Source: G963677325 sp963810555
Lineage (GTDB): Bacteria; Bacteroidota; Bacteroidia; Bacteroidales; Prolixibacteraceae
Direction: 5' to 3'
Assembly (NCBI GenBank): GCA_963810555.1
Contig: CAWENX010000024.1
Span: 1-64,000 of the forward strand
Length of the DNA stretch: 64,000 nucleotides
Shown: positions 1 through 8,318 of the stretch, piece by piece
How positions within the stretch are numbered: the stretch's first letter is position 1
Layout: every line of letters starts with the position of its first letter
Program-made: the position numbers and the translations under genes
The notes under the pieces: model-generated
Seen by the model: only the letters and a program-made list of their open reading frames with translations
Told to the model about the DNA's origin: nothing
Databases searched by the model: none

Positions 1-468
1 GAATCTCTGATCGTCAGTGTTATTCAGGCCATGCTCGCACCGGGTATTATGATATCTGCATGCGGACTTCTTCTTCTTGGAATGAATAATAAATATTCTA
101 TCGTCATAGGACGTATCCGGTCCCTTAATGATGAAAAACGAAGGCTTATTACTCCTCCGAAAACAGGAAAATTGAATGAGGCAGAGGAAAACCGTCTGAA
201 TAATATCAATATGCAGATAGATCTTTTTGCCTCACGCATTGTACTGATACAAAAGGCGGTCACAAGTTATTATGTCGCCATCACTTTTTTCATTCTTTCA
301 TCGCTGATCATCGGTCTCAATTTCCTGATCGTTAAACAGTTTATTCAGGTGCTGGCTCTGATCTCATTCCTTGCGGGAATGCTTTCGGTTGTCGTCGGGG
401 TTGTCTATGCAGCCAAAGAAATCCGCATGGGGCTTGATATTGCCAATGTAGAAATCCAACATGTTTAA
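1..468 (+). CDS. DUF2721 family membrane protein (5' partial)
   Basis: The reading frame is open from the first base of the window, so the start lies outside. The segment VIQAMLAPGIMISACGLLLL matches the N-terminal helix typical of DUF2721 proteins. It is followed by an arginine-rich stretch (GRIRSL), a charged helix, and two further hydrophobic helices (about residues 85-108 and 112-130 of the visible part). DUF2721 proteins are small inner-membrane proteins of unknown function. The ATG at base 31 lies inside the first conserved helix, so it is not the true start. The family assignment is by motif memory only. Confidence 0.75.
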   Translation, partial: ESLIVSVIQAMLAPGIMISACGLLLLGMNNKYSIVIGRIRSLNDEKRRLITPPKTGKLNEAEENRLNNINMQIDLFASRIVLIQKAVTSYYVAITFFILSSLIIGLNFLIVKQFIQVLALISFLAGMLSVVVGVVYAAKEIRMGLDIANVEIQHV

Positions 469-496
469 TAGGCTTAGAGCAAAGAGCAAAGGGGGA
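469..496. repeat. heptad run directly after a stop codon
   Basis: Four 7-bp units follow the TAA at 466-468 in exact phase, including AGAGCAA twice in tandem (476-489). It belongs to the family of drifting heptad runs seen throughout the window. Confidence 0.6.
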
Positions 497-559
497 AGTG
501 AAATTGGTTTCCTGCATGGACGAATGATAAGTTTAGTTGAGAATCGTTAACTTATATTT

Positions 560-594
560 CATAACTCATAGCTCATACCTCATATCTCATATCT
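560..594. repeat. CATANCT heptad tandem array (5 units)
   Basis: Five consecutive 7-bp units share CATA-N-CT. The fifth base varies (A, G, C, T, T) while the rest stays fixed. The array is intergenic with no ORF. The stretch from here to about 880 holds no gene I can support. Confidence 0.85.
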
Positions 595-883
595 TTCCTA
601 AATTATCGAGCCAAAAAGGTCGGATCAAACACTGTATTATTAACCATCCGTTTTGTCGCTAAGACGAAAATGAATCAGAAAAAGACCCAATTATCTCGAC
701 AACCTTTGTCCTGACTTCTTTCAATTTTAAACTATGATTCATAAATACAGTTAGTTACTCATCATTGAAACCTGTAAGAATTTTACTTATTCAAATTTAA
801 ATAAATGTTGCAACAAGTCCTATTATTAAATGTTTTTAATACCCGCCTCCCCCATAAGTGGGTATGTATTCCTCCGGGTTGTC

Positions 884-976
884 TGTACACTTACTGTACA
901 CTTACTGTACAAATTTAGTAGAGTAAGTGTACAATGAATATACAGTCATAGTACAGACAATATGGACTTGGTACAG
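884..976. repeat. 11-bp TGTACA iteron array, copy A
   Basis: Eight contiguous 11-bp units start at 884, 895, 906, 917, 928, 939, 950 and 961. The first two are identical (TGTACACTTAC) and the others are variants of the self-complementary TGTACA core. The array is preceded by GGGTTGTC and ends in GGACTTGGTAC. The same layout, with different internal bases, recurs at 26476-26578. The 11-bp spacing puts every core on nearly the same DNA face, as expected of a multi-site protein-binding region, but no binding protein is identified. Confidence 0.8.
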
Positions 977-980
977 CGAT

Positions 981-996
981 CCCCGATAGCTATCGG
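981..996. repeat. perfect 16-bp palindrome
   Basis: CCCGATAGCTATCGGG is a perfect palindrome between the iteron array and the dead DUF6266 gene. Palindromes of this form are common intergenic sequences in Bacteroidota. Its role here is unknown. Confidence 0.5.
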
Positions 997-1010
997 GATG
1001 GGGACTAGTC

Positions 1011-1589
1011 GGCAATTTGGTTTTTTACAGTTATAACGGTGAGCAGTATGTCAGGACACTACCGCGAAAAAGATCGGATAACGCGTGGAGCGATAAGCAG
1101 AAGGCGAGTTGGAAACGTTTCACGGCTGTGAAGGCATTCTGGGGCAGGTTTGACTTTTCGCCGGTCCAGTCTATATGGAAGACGGCTGAAAAAGGGAAGC
1201 GGGGAGATAATCTTTTCGTGAGCATCAATATGCCGGCATTCGGTTATGACGGGAATATAATTGATCCGGAGCGTTTCCATTTTTCGGCAGGACAACTGCC
1301 GCTGCCATTCCGGTTTGAGGCTGCAAAGTCTCAAAGCGATCCTGACAAAGTGGAGGTTTCATGGCATGATGATCCCGCAAGCGGTATGGCATGGGACAGC
1401 GACCAGCTGATGATGATGGTTGGATAGGACGGAGATTTTAAGGGGCCCATCGCAATGGGGGTATTGCGTAAACAGGAATCGGCGGTGACATAGCTTCCGG
1501 CGGTTCCCGGGACGATCGATGCCATAGGGTTGTTTTTTGCCTCCAAAAGAAGAAAGCTTTATTCGCCGGATCAGTATTTCCGGATTTAG
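1011..1589 (+). pseudogene. DUF6266-like gene remnant
   Basis: The frame reads GNLVFYSYNGEQYVRTLP, then KRSDNAWSDKQKASWKRF, which resembles the N-terminal part of DUF6266 proteins (GKIGNVV..., YVR..., Q-K-x-R-F). An intact relative with the same overall layout is at 52420-53058. The frame is broken by in-frame TAG codons at 1425-1427 and again near 1491, yet it continues recognisably (DGDFKGPIAMGVLRKQ, then ASKRRKLYSPDQYFRI) to a TAG at 1587-1589. There is no initiator or ribosome-binding site, so the 5' end is also lost. This is a decayed gene, not a short functional protein. The family has no known function. Confidence 0.6.
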
Positions 1590-1644
1590 CGCCCTTTCGG
1601 AAGTTTGAAATCCCCCCAAGAATTTACGGTGTCAGGTTCAATAT

Positions 1645-2410
1645 TTACTCCGCCAGCTTCAGTTCAAGACAGGTCCTCGCGTCCGACCAGTTGACAAAAT
1701 TCTCCGAATGAGGGATCAGCATCACCCCGTCCATTCCCCATGTTGCCTTGTAAATATTGGGTGTCCCGTCATGATCGCCCAGACGGAAAAGGAATCCGAC
1801 CGACTCTCCCGGCGTGATATTTAATTTCTTCAGATCGACAGAAGCAAAGAAATAGTATCCTCCATCCATCGGAACAGCGCTCCAGGTGTAGTTTTCCCCC
1901 TCCCCTTTCCCGGGCTGGCCTTTAAAAGGCACTGAAGGGCTGAGATTCAGCAGATCGACCTTCTGACTGTTCTGCCTCCAGTTGCGGTAGTTTGCCCGCG
2001 AAAGCCAGAACGTGAGGTAATCTTTGTCATTCAGAACATCATCATTGACTTTCATCCCGATGTAGAGCTTTTCCCCGTCGTGGCACATCCTTACCCTGGC
2101 CGAAAGATTCGCCGGTCCCGTCCATGTATTGGGATAATAGAGGTGGGTGGAGAAATAAGAACCGTTGTCGGCATGAATATCCAGCGCCGTTTTAGGCCAT
2201 GCATCCAGATCGTCTTCGGGCTTTGGTGCAGCACCTGTTCGTCCGGCAACAAACACTTCTGGACGCAAGACCCGTCTTCCTCAATTCGAGTTCAGAGGTC
2301 AATCCATATCCAAGAGCCACATCGGCCGCACGGATTTTATTTTCCTTAACCAGATGATCTGCAGCATCGGCATGATTATCATACTGTTTCCCAACAGACT
2401 TCATTGTCAA
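1645..2410 (-). pseudogene. CBM9-like 3' part of a broken secreted glycan-active gene
   Basis: The 207-codon frame (2268 to 1645) encodes a beta-rich domain with features of the CBM9-like fold: DDLDAWPKTALDIHADNG, ARVRMCHDGEKLYIGMKVND and a final SDARTCLELKLAE. A second frame (2410 to about 2265) carries YDNHADAADHLVKENKIR and joins it through a frameshift near 2265. Reading back through two more shifts connects this to the C-terminus of the 2508-4439 ORF, so both look like pieces of one protein of roughly 930 residues. No separate start or promoter is seen. It could be true decay or local sequence error. Confidence 0.6.
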
Positions 2411-2507
2411 TCTTTTTCAGAGTTGTTTCAATGGCTCCGGAAATCATTTATCCTGCTCTGAACATATTTCTGATAGGCGCTATTGACATTCACCCGGCCC
2501 GAAACTT

Positions 2508-4439
2508 TTACATCACCTTTGCCAACCAACGTCTGCATGGCAAAGGGAGCAAGAGTGATTTTACGCTTTTCGGAGCCCAAGCGAGATTTCTGCCTGTTTC
2601 TTCAAACGGCGAAACATTGAGCACGGACACATAAGTATTCCCGTTCCAGTATGCCTTGCGCATTTTGATGGCATCACCGCCTGTTATGGCCGCATCCTCC
2701 ATTTCTCCAGGAGGCAGTTCACGGAAACTCTTTGCAAATTTTCTCAGCGAAGCTTCATGACCTCCTGATTTTCTGCCCCATGCGCCTGAGATAATGACAT
2801 TTCGGTCGCGGTGCTCCATTGCCCTTGCCCAGGCCGCTCCTGCATAGGGTTCCGAGGCATTGAAATCAGGCGCTACCCAGAGTTTCTTGTACCAGAAATT
2901 CACCGCAGGATGCAGTCCCAGCCACGATTCATAGAAAGTGTTCCAGAGCATAACGGCACGGGTATCGATATTGGCCGATTTGGGCGCCGAATTATCCAGG
3001 TCATAATAGACCATCGAACGGGGCTGCTGGGTATAGCTGTTGTAAATGCCATGATCATCAGGCTGATACTGGTAGACAGTGGTCAATCCGTCGACAGCTT
3101 TTAATTCCTGGGGATCGCGTCCCCATTTCTTCCACAGTGTAAGGGCTTCATTGGCAAGATGCTGGTTCCAGTCGATATCGGAATTTTCCCAGCGGTCAAG
3201 CACGCCCCACATATCATCGAAATATTCCATATGAAGATCGCGTGCGCCCACAAAAGTCATGATCTGTAAGTCCTTTTTCTTTTCATGGATAAACTTCGTA
3301 AACTCATCCAATCCACCTGTTTCTTTGATAATATCAATTGTTGCATCGCCATATTGAGGGCCAAAATCAGGCGAACCAAATGCAATACCGTATAGTGATT
3401 TATGATGCCCGTAGCGCTTGATAAACTCGTCAAATCCCTCAAATAAACCCTTACGCCAGGCAGCCTTATCGTCGGCCAATTTCCTGCCCTTAATAACAAA
3501 GCTGCGCCCAAGTTCAAAGGTGGCAAGGAAATACATTCCTTTTGCATCGCAGGCGGAAAGAATCCCTTCAAGTTCATCATTCTTATCGCCTTGTCCCCAT
3601 GCATCAATCTTACATTTAAATCCCCAGGAATTATTGGATACAACCGGCCAGGATACCAGGTTATCGCCAAGATACTGATAATATTCCACGATATGCCTGA
3701 AAGCTGTTGCCCTGTCCGTACGCCCGAAAATATTATGCACAGGCACAAGGGACCAGTTATACAGATCCCCTATCATACGCGGATTGGAGGGATCGGCATC
3801 CTTAACCTGCATGGCAGGCAGCTTATCTCCTGCTACCCTGTAAACCCATATCCGGCTTGCCGCTGCAGGGGCGCCCTGGCGGTTCCAGTTGCCGATGATA
3901 ATGACAGGCCATTTATCCTGCGGCCAGAAAAACAGGGTGTGATACTGCATCTTATTGGTATTGGGCAAAGGATTACCTGTATAAACTCCTGTCTCCAGCG
4001 ACCAGTCAGCATTGCCATTACCCGACATCTGCGATTCATGAGTAAGGAAACAAATCTCGCGTTTGTTATCATCCGGGTATTCAACCACCAGAACGTGAGG
4101 AACATCCTGTGCCGCCGCTTTCCAGCGATAAGAGAAAAAGCTGTTCCGTCCCTGGGCTGTAACACGGTACTTTCCTGCAGGACCGGAAGTAACGGAAGAA
4201 GTTCCCTGATCCATCATCGGATGCCTGTCCTGAGGATTCGTACAATCGATATAATCTACCAGTTCCAGGTTAAGTCCCAGACCTAAATCAACAGGAATTT
4301 TCGGAGCAGAGGCCACTATCTTTGCCATCTCGCTATTCGAAATATTAACCGGGACTTCCTCGAATGCTTTCACTTTACCACAGAAAGCAGATGCAATTAT
4401 TACAACTGCAATCCATTTTAAATTGGTAATTCTTTTCAT
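2508..4439 (-). CDS. secreted glycoside-hydrolase-like protein, frameshifted at 3' end
   Basis: The 643-residue product has a signal peptide (MKRITNLKWIAVVIIASAF) and then a large domain rich in Trp, Tyr and Asp (WPVVSNNSWGFKCKIDAWGQ, YGIAFGSPDFGPQYGD, WNTFYESWLGLHPAVNFWY) that suggests a TIM-barrel hydrolase. I cannot assign a CAZy family. The last ~23 codons (KSLLLPLPCRRWLAKVM) are out of frame: shifting one frame near 2575 gives TLAPFAMQTLVGKGDVKVSG and so on to a TGA at 2428-2430, and a further shift continues into the CBM9-like segment downstream. It lies 61 bp after the GH43 gene on the same strand, which suggests a shared polysaccharide-degradation operon. Confidence 0.65.
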   Translation of the reverse strand: MKRITNLKWIAVVIIASAFCGKVKAFEEVPVNISNSEMAKIVASAPKIPVDLGLGLNLELVDYIDCTNPQDRHPMMDQGTSSVTSGPAGKYRVTAQGRNSFFSYRWKAAAQDVPHVLVVEYPDDNKREICFLTHESQMSGNGNADWSLETGVYTGNPLPNTNKMQYHTLFFWPQDKWPVIIIGNWNRQGAPAAASRIWVYRVAGDKLPAMQVKDADPSNPRMIGDLYNWSLVPVHNIFGRTDRATAFRHIVEYYQYLGDNLVSWPVVSNNSWGFKCKIDAWGQGDKNDELEGILSACDAKGMYFLATFELGRSFVIKGRKLADDKAAWRKGLFEGFDEFIKRYGHHKSLYGIAFGSPDFGPQYGDATIDIIKETGGLDEFTKFIHEKKKDLQIMTFVGARDLHMEYFDDMWGVLDRWENSDIDWNQHLANEALTLWKKWGRDPQELKAVDGLTTVYQYQPDDHGIYNSYTQQPRSMVYYDLDNSAPKSANIDTRAVMLWNTFYESWLGLHPAVNFWYKKLWVAPDFNASEPYAGAAWARAMEHRDRNVIISGAWGRKSGGHEASLRKFAKSFRELPPGEMEDAAITGGDAIKMRKAYWNGNTYVSVLNVSPFEETGRNLAWAPKSVKSLLLPLPCRRWLAKVM

Positions 4440-4473
4440 GTTTAGTTTTATTTATTATACCTGATTACTTTAC

Positions 4474-4493
4474 AGACGTGGCGTGCCGCGTCT
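4474..4493. repeat. GTAGAGACGC-type palindromic repeat
   Basis: An imperfect palindrome (AGACG...CGTCT) lies between two genes of the same operon. Related copies are at 52335-52354 (differing at the symmetrical central positions) and 17316-17334. This resembles a widespread bacterial intergenic repeat I remember from Bacteroidota and cyanobacteria. Confidence 0.6.
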
Positions 4494-4500
4494 CTACTGA

Positions 4501-5460
4501 TCACTCCTCCCCTGCCGGTTTTACTCCTTCCTTGGTTTGCACAACCTTTTTGATCGTGCCATCGGGATTATAGTACAAATAGTCAATGCAAACGTTTCGC
4601 CTGTGAAAACTACCGCCGGCATAATTTCCCACATGATAAAAATAATACCATTTACCCTTGAATTCAATCATACTATGGTGATCTTGTGCACCGGGCGGCT
4701 CACCGTTTACAGCTCCCATAAATTTAAAAGGTCCGTAAGGATTATCACCCATTGCGTAAAAACCCTGGTCAGGATGACTCAGCGGTTGGGTCCACGAATA
4801 ATAATAGATACCGTTCCTTTTGTGCATATATGGCCCCTCGTAGAAATTATCAGTTCCGTAGTCAATCGTGCGGGGTGCTTCTGCCAGTTCAGTCATATTA
4901 TCCTTTAGTTTTGCAACAAGCGCATGACCGAAATAAAGGTAAGCCTGACCGTCATCGTCAATAAAGCAGCATGGATCGATGCCGCTTGTCCCTTCGATAT
5001 AGTTGTCTTCAGGGATAAAAGGCCCCTGAGGTTTATCGCTGATCGCCACTCCTGTACGCCACTTCCCTTTTTTGTCAATATGAGGAAAATAAAAGTAGTA
5101 TTTCCCGTTCTTGTAAGCGCAGTCCGGGGCCCACATATACCCGCTGTTACCCCATTTAACGTCTTTTGAGTTCAGTACTTCGCCCCAATCTGTCCAGTGA
5201 ACAAGGTCAGGGGTTGAAAAGACATGATAAGCATCCATACTGCTATAGTCTTTGGCTGTGTCGTTATCATGCGAGCAGTAAAGCCACAATTGTCCGTCTG
5301 CCCAGACATGGGCCGAGGGATCTGCCGTATGCATGTAAGTGATGATCGGATTTCCCTTAGCTTCGAAATGATAGGGATATTTGATCGAAGGATCCTGGGC
5401 TGAAATATTGACAGCATTGAGAGTTATTAAAAGCGAAGCAAATAAAACTTTCAAACTCAT
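4501..5460 (-). CDS. Glycoside hydrolase family 43 protein
   Basis: The 319-residue protein has a signal peptide (cleavage probably after NISA) and a single five-bladed beta-propeller domain of the GH43/GH62-like class. GH43 enzymes are inverting arabinofuranosidases or xylosidases. The expected acidic triad can be placed at DPSAHVWADGQLWLYCSHD (base), GIDPCCFIDDDGQAYLYFGH (pKa modulator) and FYEGPYMHKRNGIYYYSW (acid). The length fits a one-domain enzyme without an accessory C-terminal module. It is the first gene of a minus-strand pair with the hydrolase-like gene downstream. The substrate cannot be fixed from sequence; arabinan or xylan side chains are the usual targets. Confidence 0.85.
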   Translation of the reverse strand: MSLKVLFASLLITLNAVNISAQDPSIKYPYHFEAKGNPIITYMHTADPSAHVWADGQLWLYCSHDNDTAKDYSSMDAYHVFSTPDLVHWTDWGEVLNSKDVKWGNSGYMWAPDCAYKNGKYYFYFPHIDKKGKWRTGVAISDKPQGPFIPEDNYIEGTSGIDPCCFIDDDGQAYLYFGHALVAKLKDNMTELAEAPRTIDYGTDNFYEGPYMHKRNGIYYYSWTQPLSHPDQGFYAMGDNPYGPFKFMGAVNGEPPGAQDHHSMIEFKGKWYYFYHVGNYAGGSFHRRNVCIDYLYYNPDGTIKKVVQTKEGVKPAGEE

Positions 5461-5523
5461 AATTTATCAGATTATTTATTCGTTAATGAGATAATCAATG
5501 AATGTATTATTAATTCATTCAAA

Positions 5524-5531
5524 CAAAAATA
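5524..5531 (-). promoter_or_regulatory. -7 box (TATTTTTG) for GH43 operon
   Basis: A match to the Bacteroidota -7 consensus TAnnTTTG lies about 60 bp upstream of the GH43 start. No clear -33 TTTG is seen, so this is tentative. Confidence 0.4.
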
Positions 5532-5603
5532 ATAAAGCCCTGTGAATTAATCTGATTAAATGCTGTAAAAATAATGTGAAGCTGAATTTAAATATTAATA
5601 TTC

Positions 5604-6030
5604 AACGTGTAGTGCGGTTGAAACCAAAGTTGAAAAGCCGATAATTTGTAATTTAATGGTTCTTTTATCCGCAAGGAATTGTCCGGTAAGTTAGTCTTCG
5701 ACATTATTTGAATTTATCAACATTATGTTTTCCTCTCAAATAAGTCTTGAATTTGAAAAGAAGTCCCGAAGCTTCAGAATCAGACTTATATTTAACAATA
5801 TCTTCAAAATTCTAACTCCGTGTTTGCTCCGGTTTAAGTCCGCTTTAAGTCCGTATTTGATTTAGAAGTTCTTGTAATCATAATATCAAAATTCTCAACA
5901 AGTGTTTTTAAAGGTGACACAACATCTGAATCGAAAATCGACGAAGATCATTATGTTTAACAAAGTCATCCGCAATTTTTTCCATCAATACGTATAAAAT
6001 TCTTAACTTTTTTCAACCGCACTGCACGTT
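5604..6030. mobile_element. MITE-like segment with 20-bp inverted ends
   Basis: 5604-5623 (AACGTGTAGTGCGGTTGAAA) and 6011-6030 are inverted repeats matching at 19 of 20 positions, and weaker similarity extends inward (AAAGTT) and outward (AATATT/AATACT). The 427-bp interior has no ORF but contains copy 1 of the TTAAGTCCGTA dispersed element (5789-5955). The flanks give no convincing target duplication. The layout fits a non-autonomous transposon, but no second copy of these ends is in the window. Confidence 0.5.
5789..5955 (+). repeat. dispersed TTAAGTCCGTA element, copy 1
   Basis: Order of shared blocks: AACAATAT, TTCAAAAT, CTAACTCCGT, iterated TTTAAGTCCG units, TTGTAATCATAATAT, then CAACATCTGAATCGAAAATC. 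The same order recurs at 17168-17290, 37007-37170 and, inverted, 57203-57297. Confidence 0.75.
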
Positions 6031-6142
6031 AATACTCATGAAATTATTATTAATTCTTTTATTTGATCAAATTTGTCGTACATTTAGACCTTCCAAATGA
6101 TCTCTGGTCAAACATATTATCAATAATTAAATCATAGCCGCA

Positions 6143-6859
6143 ATGAAATGCATACTTAGTTTATTAGTCGTTTTCAGTAGTGTCTTATCACCGGTTTTTG
6201 CACAAAAACCGAATACACTTACTCCTGAAGAAAATAAAAACGGCTGGATACTCCTTTTTGATGGAACAAACACATCACAATGGACGACTCCTGATGGCAA
6301 GCCTTTTTCTGCCAGTGGATGGATCGTGCAAAACGGGGAATTGGGATTAAAACCTGTCAAAGGGAACAATTATACTGATATCATCACAACAAATGAATAT
6401 TCGGATTTTGATTTGATGGTCGATTTCAAGACTACCGTCGATGCCAATAGCGGGATAAAATACTTTTTTACAAATTATGAAAAGGGAGGTAAACTGGGTT
6501 TGGAATACCAGGTTTTGGATGATGTAGTAAATATAGATGCAAGAGAAGGGCGCAATGGCGACCGTAAATGCGGCTCATTGTACGATATTCTGCCTGCCTC
6601 ACCTGATAAAAAACTTAACCCTGTTGGGCAATGGAATACCGCCCGGATCGTTTCAAAAGGGAAACATGTCGAACATTGGCTTAACGGTAAAAAGATCCTT
6701 GAATATGACAGGGGAGGCAAAGAATATAGGAAGGGTTTGAAGCTAAGCAAGTTCGCAAATGTGGTTCCCGTTTTCGGGACCGTTGCCAAAGGTCATATCC
6801 TTCTTCAATATCATCTGAGTGAGGTCTGGTTCAGAAATATAAAGATTAACCCTCTTTGA
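6143..6859 (+). CDS. DUF1080 (3-keto-disaccharide hydrolase) domain protein
   Basis: The 238-residue secreted protein has a signal peptide ending near SPVFA. The single DUF1080 domain shows GWILLFDGTNTSQW at its start, then WIVQNGELGL, SDFDLMVDFKT, NSGIKYFF and a closing HYLSEVWFRNIKI-like strand. DUF1080 proteins have a concanavalin-like jelly-roll fold, and several have been linked to 3-keto-glycoside hydrolysis in Bacteroidota. Whether this one is an enzyme or a binding protein cannot be told from sequence. It stands alone, convergent with the pirin gene 24 bp downstream. Confidence 0.85.
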   Translation: MKCILSLLVVFSSVLSPVFAQKPNTLTPEENKNGWILLFDGTNTSQWTTPDGKPFSASGWIVQNGELGLKPVKGNNYTDIITTNEYSDFDLMVDFKTTVDANSGIKYFFTNYEKGGKLGLEYQVLDDVVNIDAREGRNGDRKCGSLYDILPASPDKKLNPVGQWNTARIVSKGKHVEHWLNGKKILEYDRGGKEYRKGLKLSKFANVVPVFGTVAKGHILLQYHLSEVWFRNIKINPL

Positions 6860-6867
6860 TAATTAAT

Positions 6868-6883
6868 CCTGATCTTTTTCAGG
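6868..6883. terminator. small hairpin between convergent genes
   Basis: CCTGA and TCAGG flank a T-rich loop in the 24-bp gap between the DUF1080 gene and the pirin gene. The stem is only five pairs, so this is weak. Confidence 0.3.
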
Positions 6884-7900
6884 TTATCTTATCTCTTCCC
6901 TACCGTCAGCATAGACTGCAAATCTTCCCCTGTCGCTCTGATGAACATTGTCGAAACGCGACCACGGCCAGCCGCCGAACTGGCTCTTTCGGTAATCGGA
7001 ATAGGCCTGCTGTATTTCCTCGAAGGTATTCATGACGAAAGGACCATGCTGAACAACCGGCTCATTAATCGGTTTTCCCTGGAGCAGGAGAAGAGAGGCT
7101 TCGGTATCGCCGTTATCTATCATTACAGGCTGATCGGCAAGCAGTTCGACGGAATGATAATCAGGGATGTTTATTCCTTCGATTGTGATGCCAGATCCTC
7201 TATAGAAATAAAGGGAACGGTTTACTTCAAAAGAAGCGGGAGGCATGGTCCACTGTGCATGAGGTTCCATTTTTATAAGCCATATCCCCGTTTCGATAGC
7301 CGGATCGCTGGCCCAGGAGTCAGGTGCAGGGGAAAGGGCTGATACACCGTCCAAACTGCCCGCAACCACAATGGCGGTGGTTAATCTGCCGTTTTCATCT
7401 TTAGTTTGGTAAACGGGAATATCTTCTGCCCAGAGCATCTTGTAAAAGGGAGGGGCAAATTTGCGCTCTTTAGGCAGGTTAAGCCATATCTGGAAGAGCT
7501 CGAGGGGATTGCGCGAATCTTTATTTAGAAGCGGGAACATTTCAGAATGCTGAAGCCCGGCCCCTGCCGTCATCCATTGAACATCGCCCGCACCATATCT
7601 GCCGTATGCTCCATGAGAATCGGAATGATCGACGAAGCCGTTGAGAACCACTGTAATCGTTTCAAAACCCCTGTGCGGGTGAGTGGGAAAACCGGGAATA
7701 GCTTCGCCATGATACATACGCCAGCCGTCCTTTGTTGTGAAATCCTGGCCGAGGTTTCTTCCCTCAAGCGAAACCGCAGGGCCCAGTTCATCGTTGCCTT
7801 CAGGGTAATTGTCGAGATGATGGACGCAGAACAAAAAGGGATTACTCGTCTCCCAGGAGAATCCCAGAGGTTTGATATTGCTGATAATTTTATTGTACAT
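6884..7900 (-). CDS. Pirin family protein
   Basis: The 338-residue bicupin has the N-terminal pirin metal-site motif HPHRGFETITVVLNGFVDH followed by GDVQWMTAGAGLQHSEMFP, giving the three His and one Glu that bind Fe in pirins. A second cupin half follows, ending in the typical VVQHGPFVMNTFEEIQQAY. Pirins are cytosolic; some act as quercetin dioxygenases and others as regulators, so the physiological role is open. It is somewhat longer than the second pirin in this window (57515-58396), which shares the same motif order. It is a single-gene unit. Confidence 0.88.
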   Translation of the reverse strand: MYNKIISNIKPLGFSWETSNPFLFCVHHLDNYPEGNDELGPAVSLEGRNLGQDFTTKDGWRMYHGEAIPGFPTHPHRGFETITVVLNGFVDHSDSHGAYGRYGAGDVQWMTAGAGLQHSEMFPLLNKDSRNPLELFQIWLNLPKERKFAPPFYKMLWAEDIPVYQTKDENGRLTTAIVVAGSLDGVSALSPAPDSWASDPAIETGIWLIKMEPHAQWTMPPASFEVNRSLYFYRGSGITIEGINIPDYHSVELLADQPVMIDNGDTEASLLLLQGKPINEPVVQHGPFVMNTFEEIQQAYSDYRKSQFGGWPWSRFDNVHQSDRGRFAVYADGREEIR

Positions 7901-8104
7901 ATACTTTATGAATTATGCATTTGCAGATAAACAGGCCTGACTCTTTATTGTCAATTTAAGGTAAAAAAGTCAAAGTAATCTGTCTTTATTACAGAATTTT
8001 ACAATGAAAAATTATATTCCAAAGAGTTCTGTTGAAACAAGGAAGGGTAAGAATGGGAGAACAAAGCATCAAGGAAGAATCCACAAAAGATTCTTAGCAT
8101 GATA

Positions 8105-8112
8105 CAAATATA
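8105..8112 (-). promoter_or_regulatory. possible -7 box (TATATTTG) for pirin gene
   Basis: Matches TAnnTTTG on the minus strand about 205 bp upstream of the pirin start. The long leader makes this uncertain. Confidence 0.3.
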
Positions 8113-8170
8113 TGAACCATAGTATGCTTAACTGTATAACCTAAAGTATCAGATTAAAAGTTTCCCCTGA

Positions 8171-8224
8171 TTGGTTTAATTGGTTTAATTGGTTTAATTG
8201 GTTTAATTGGTTTAATTGGTTTAA
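8171..8224. repeat. 9-bp tandem repeat, 6 copies
   Basis: Six perfect copies of TTGGTTTAA run head to tail. The surrounding gap (7901-8270) holds no gene. The perfect copies suggest a slippage-prone locus that may vary in copy number between strains. Confidence 0.9.
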
Positions 8225-8270
8225 TGTCCCAATTTTGTTCCGATAAGTTATATGATGATGTGATGATTTG

Positions 8271-8318
8271 AAGATAACTGATCACTTTTAACGGATCACT
8301 TAGTGAAACTGCTTCATC
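8271..8318. repeat. heptad run up to the BCCP stop
   Basis: In-phase 7-bp units (CTGATCA, CTTTTAA, CGGATCA, CTTAGTG) run almost to the stop codon of the biotin carrier gene, whose TGA reads as TCA at 8319-8321. Confidence 0.55.

Noticed and set aside
3591..4286. 231-codon plus-strand frame opposite the hydrolase-like gene
   Set aside because: It lies fully antisense to a gene with a signal peptide and good domain content, is Ile/Arg/Pro-rich without any motif, and has no ribosome-binding site.
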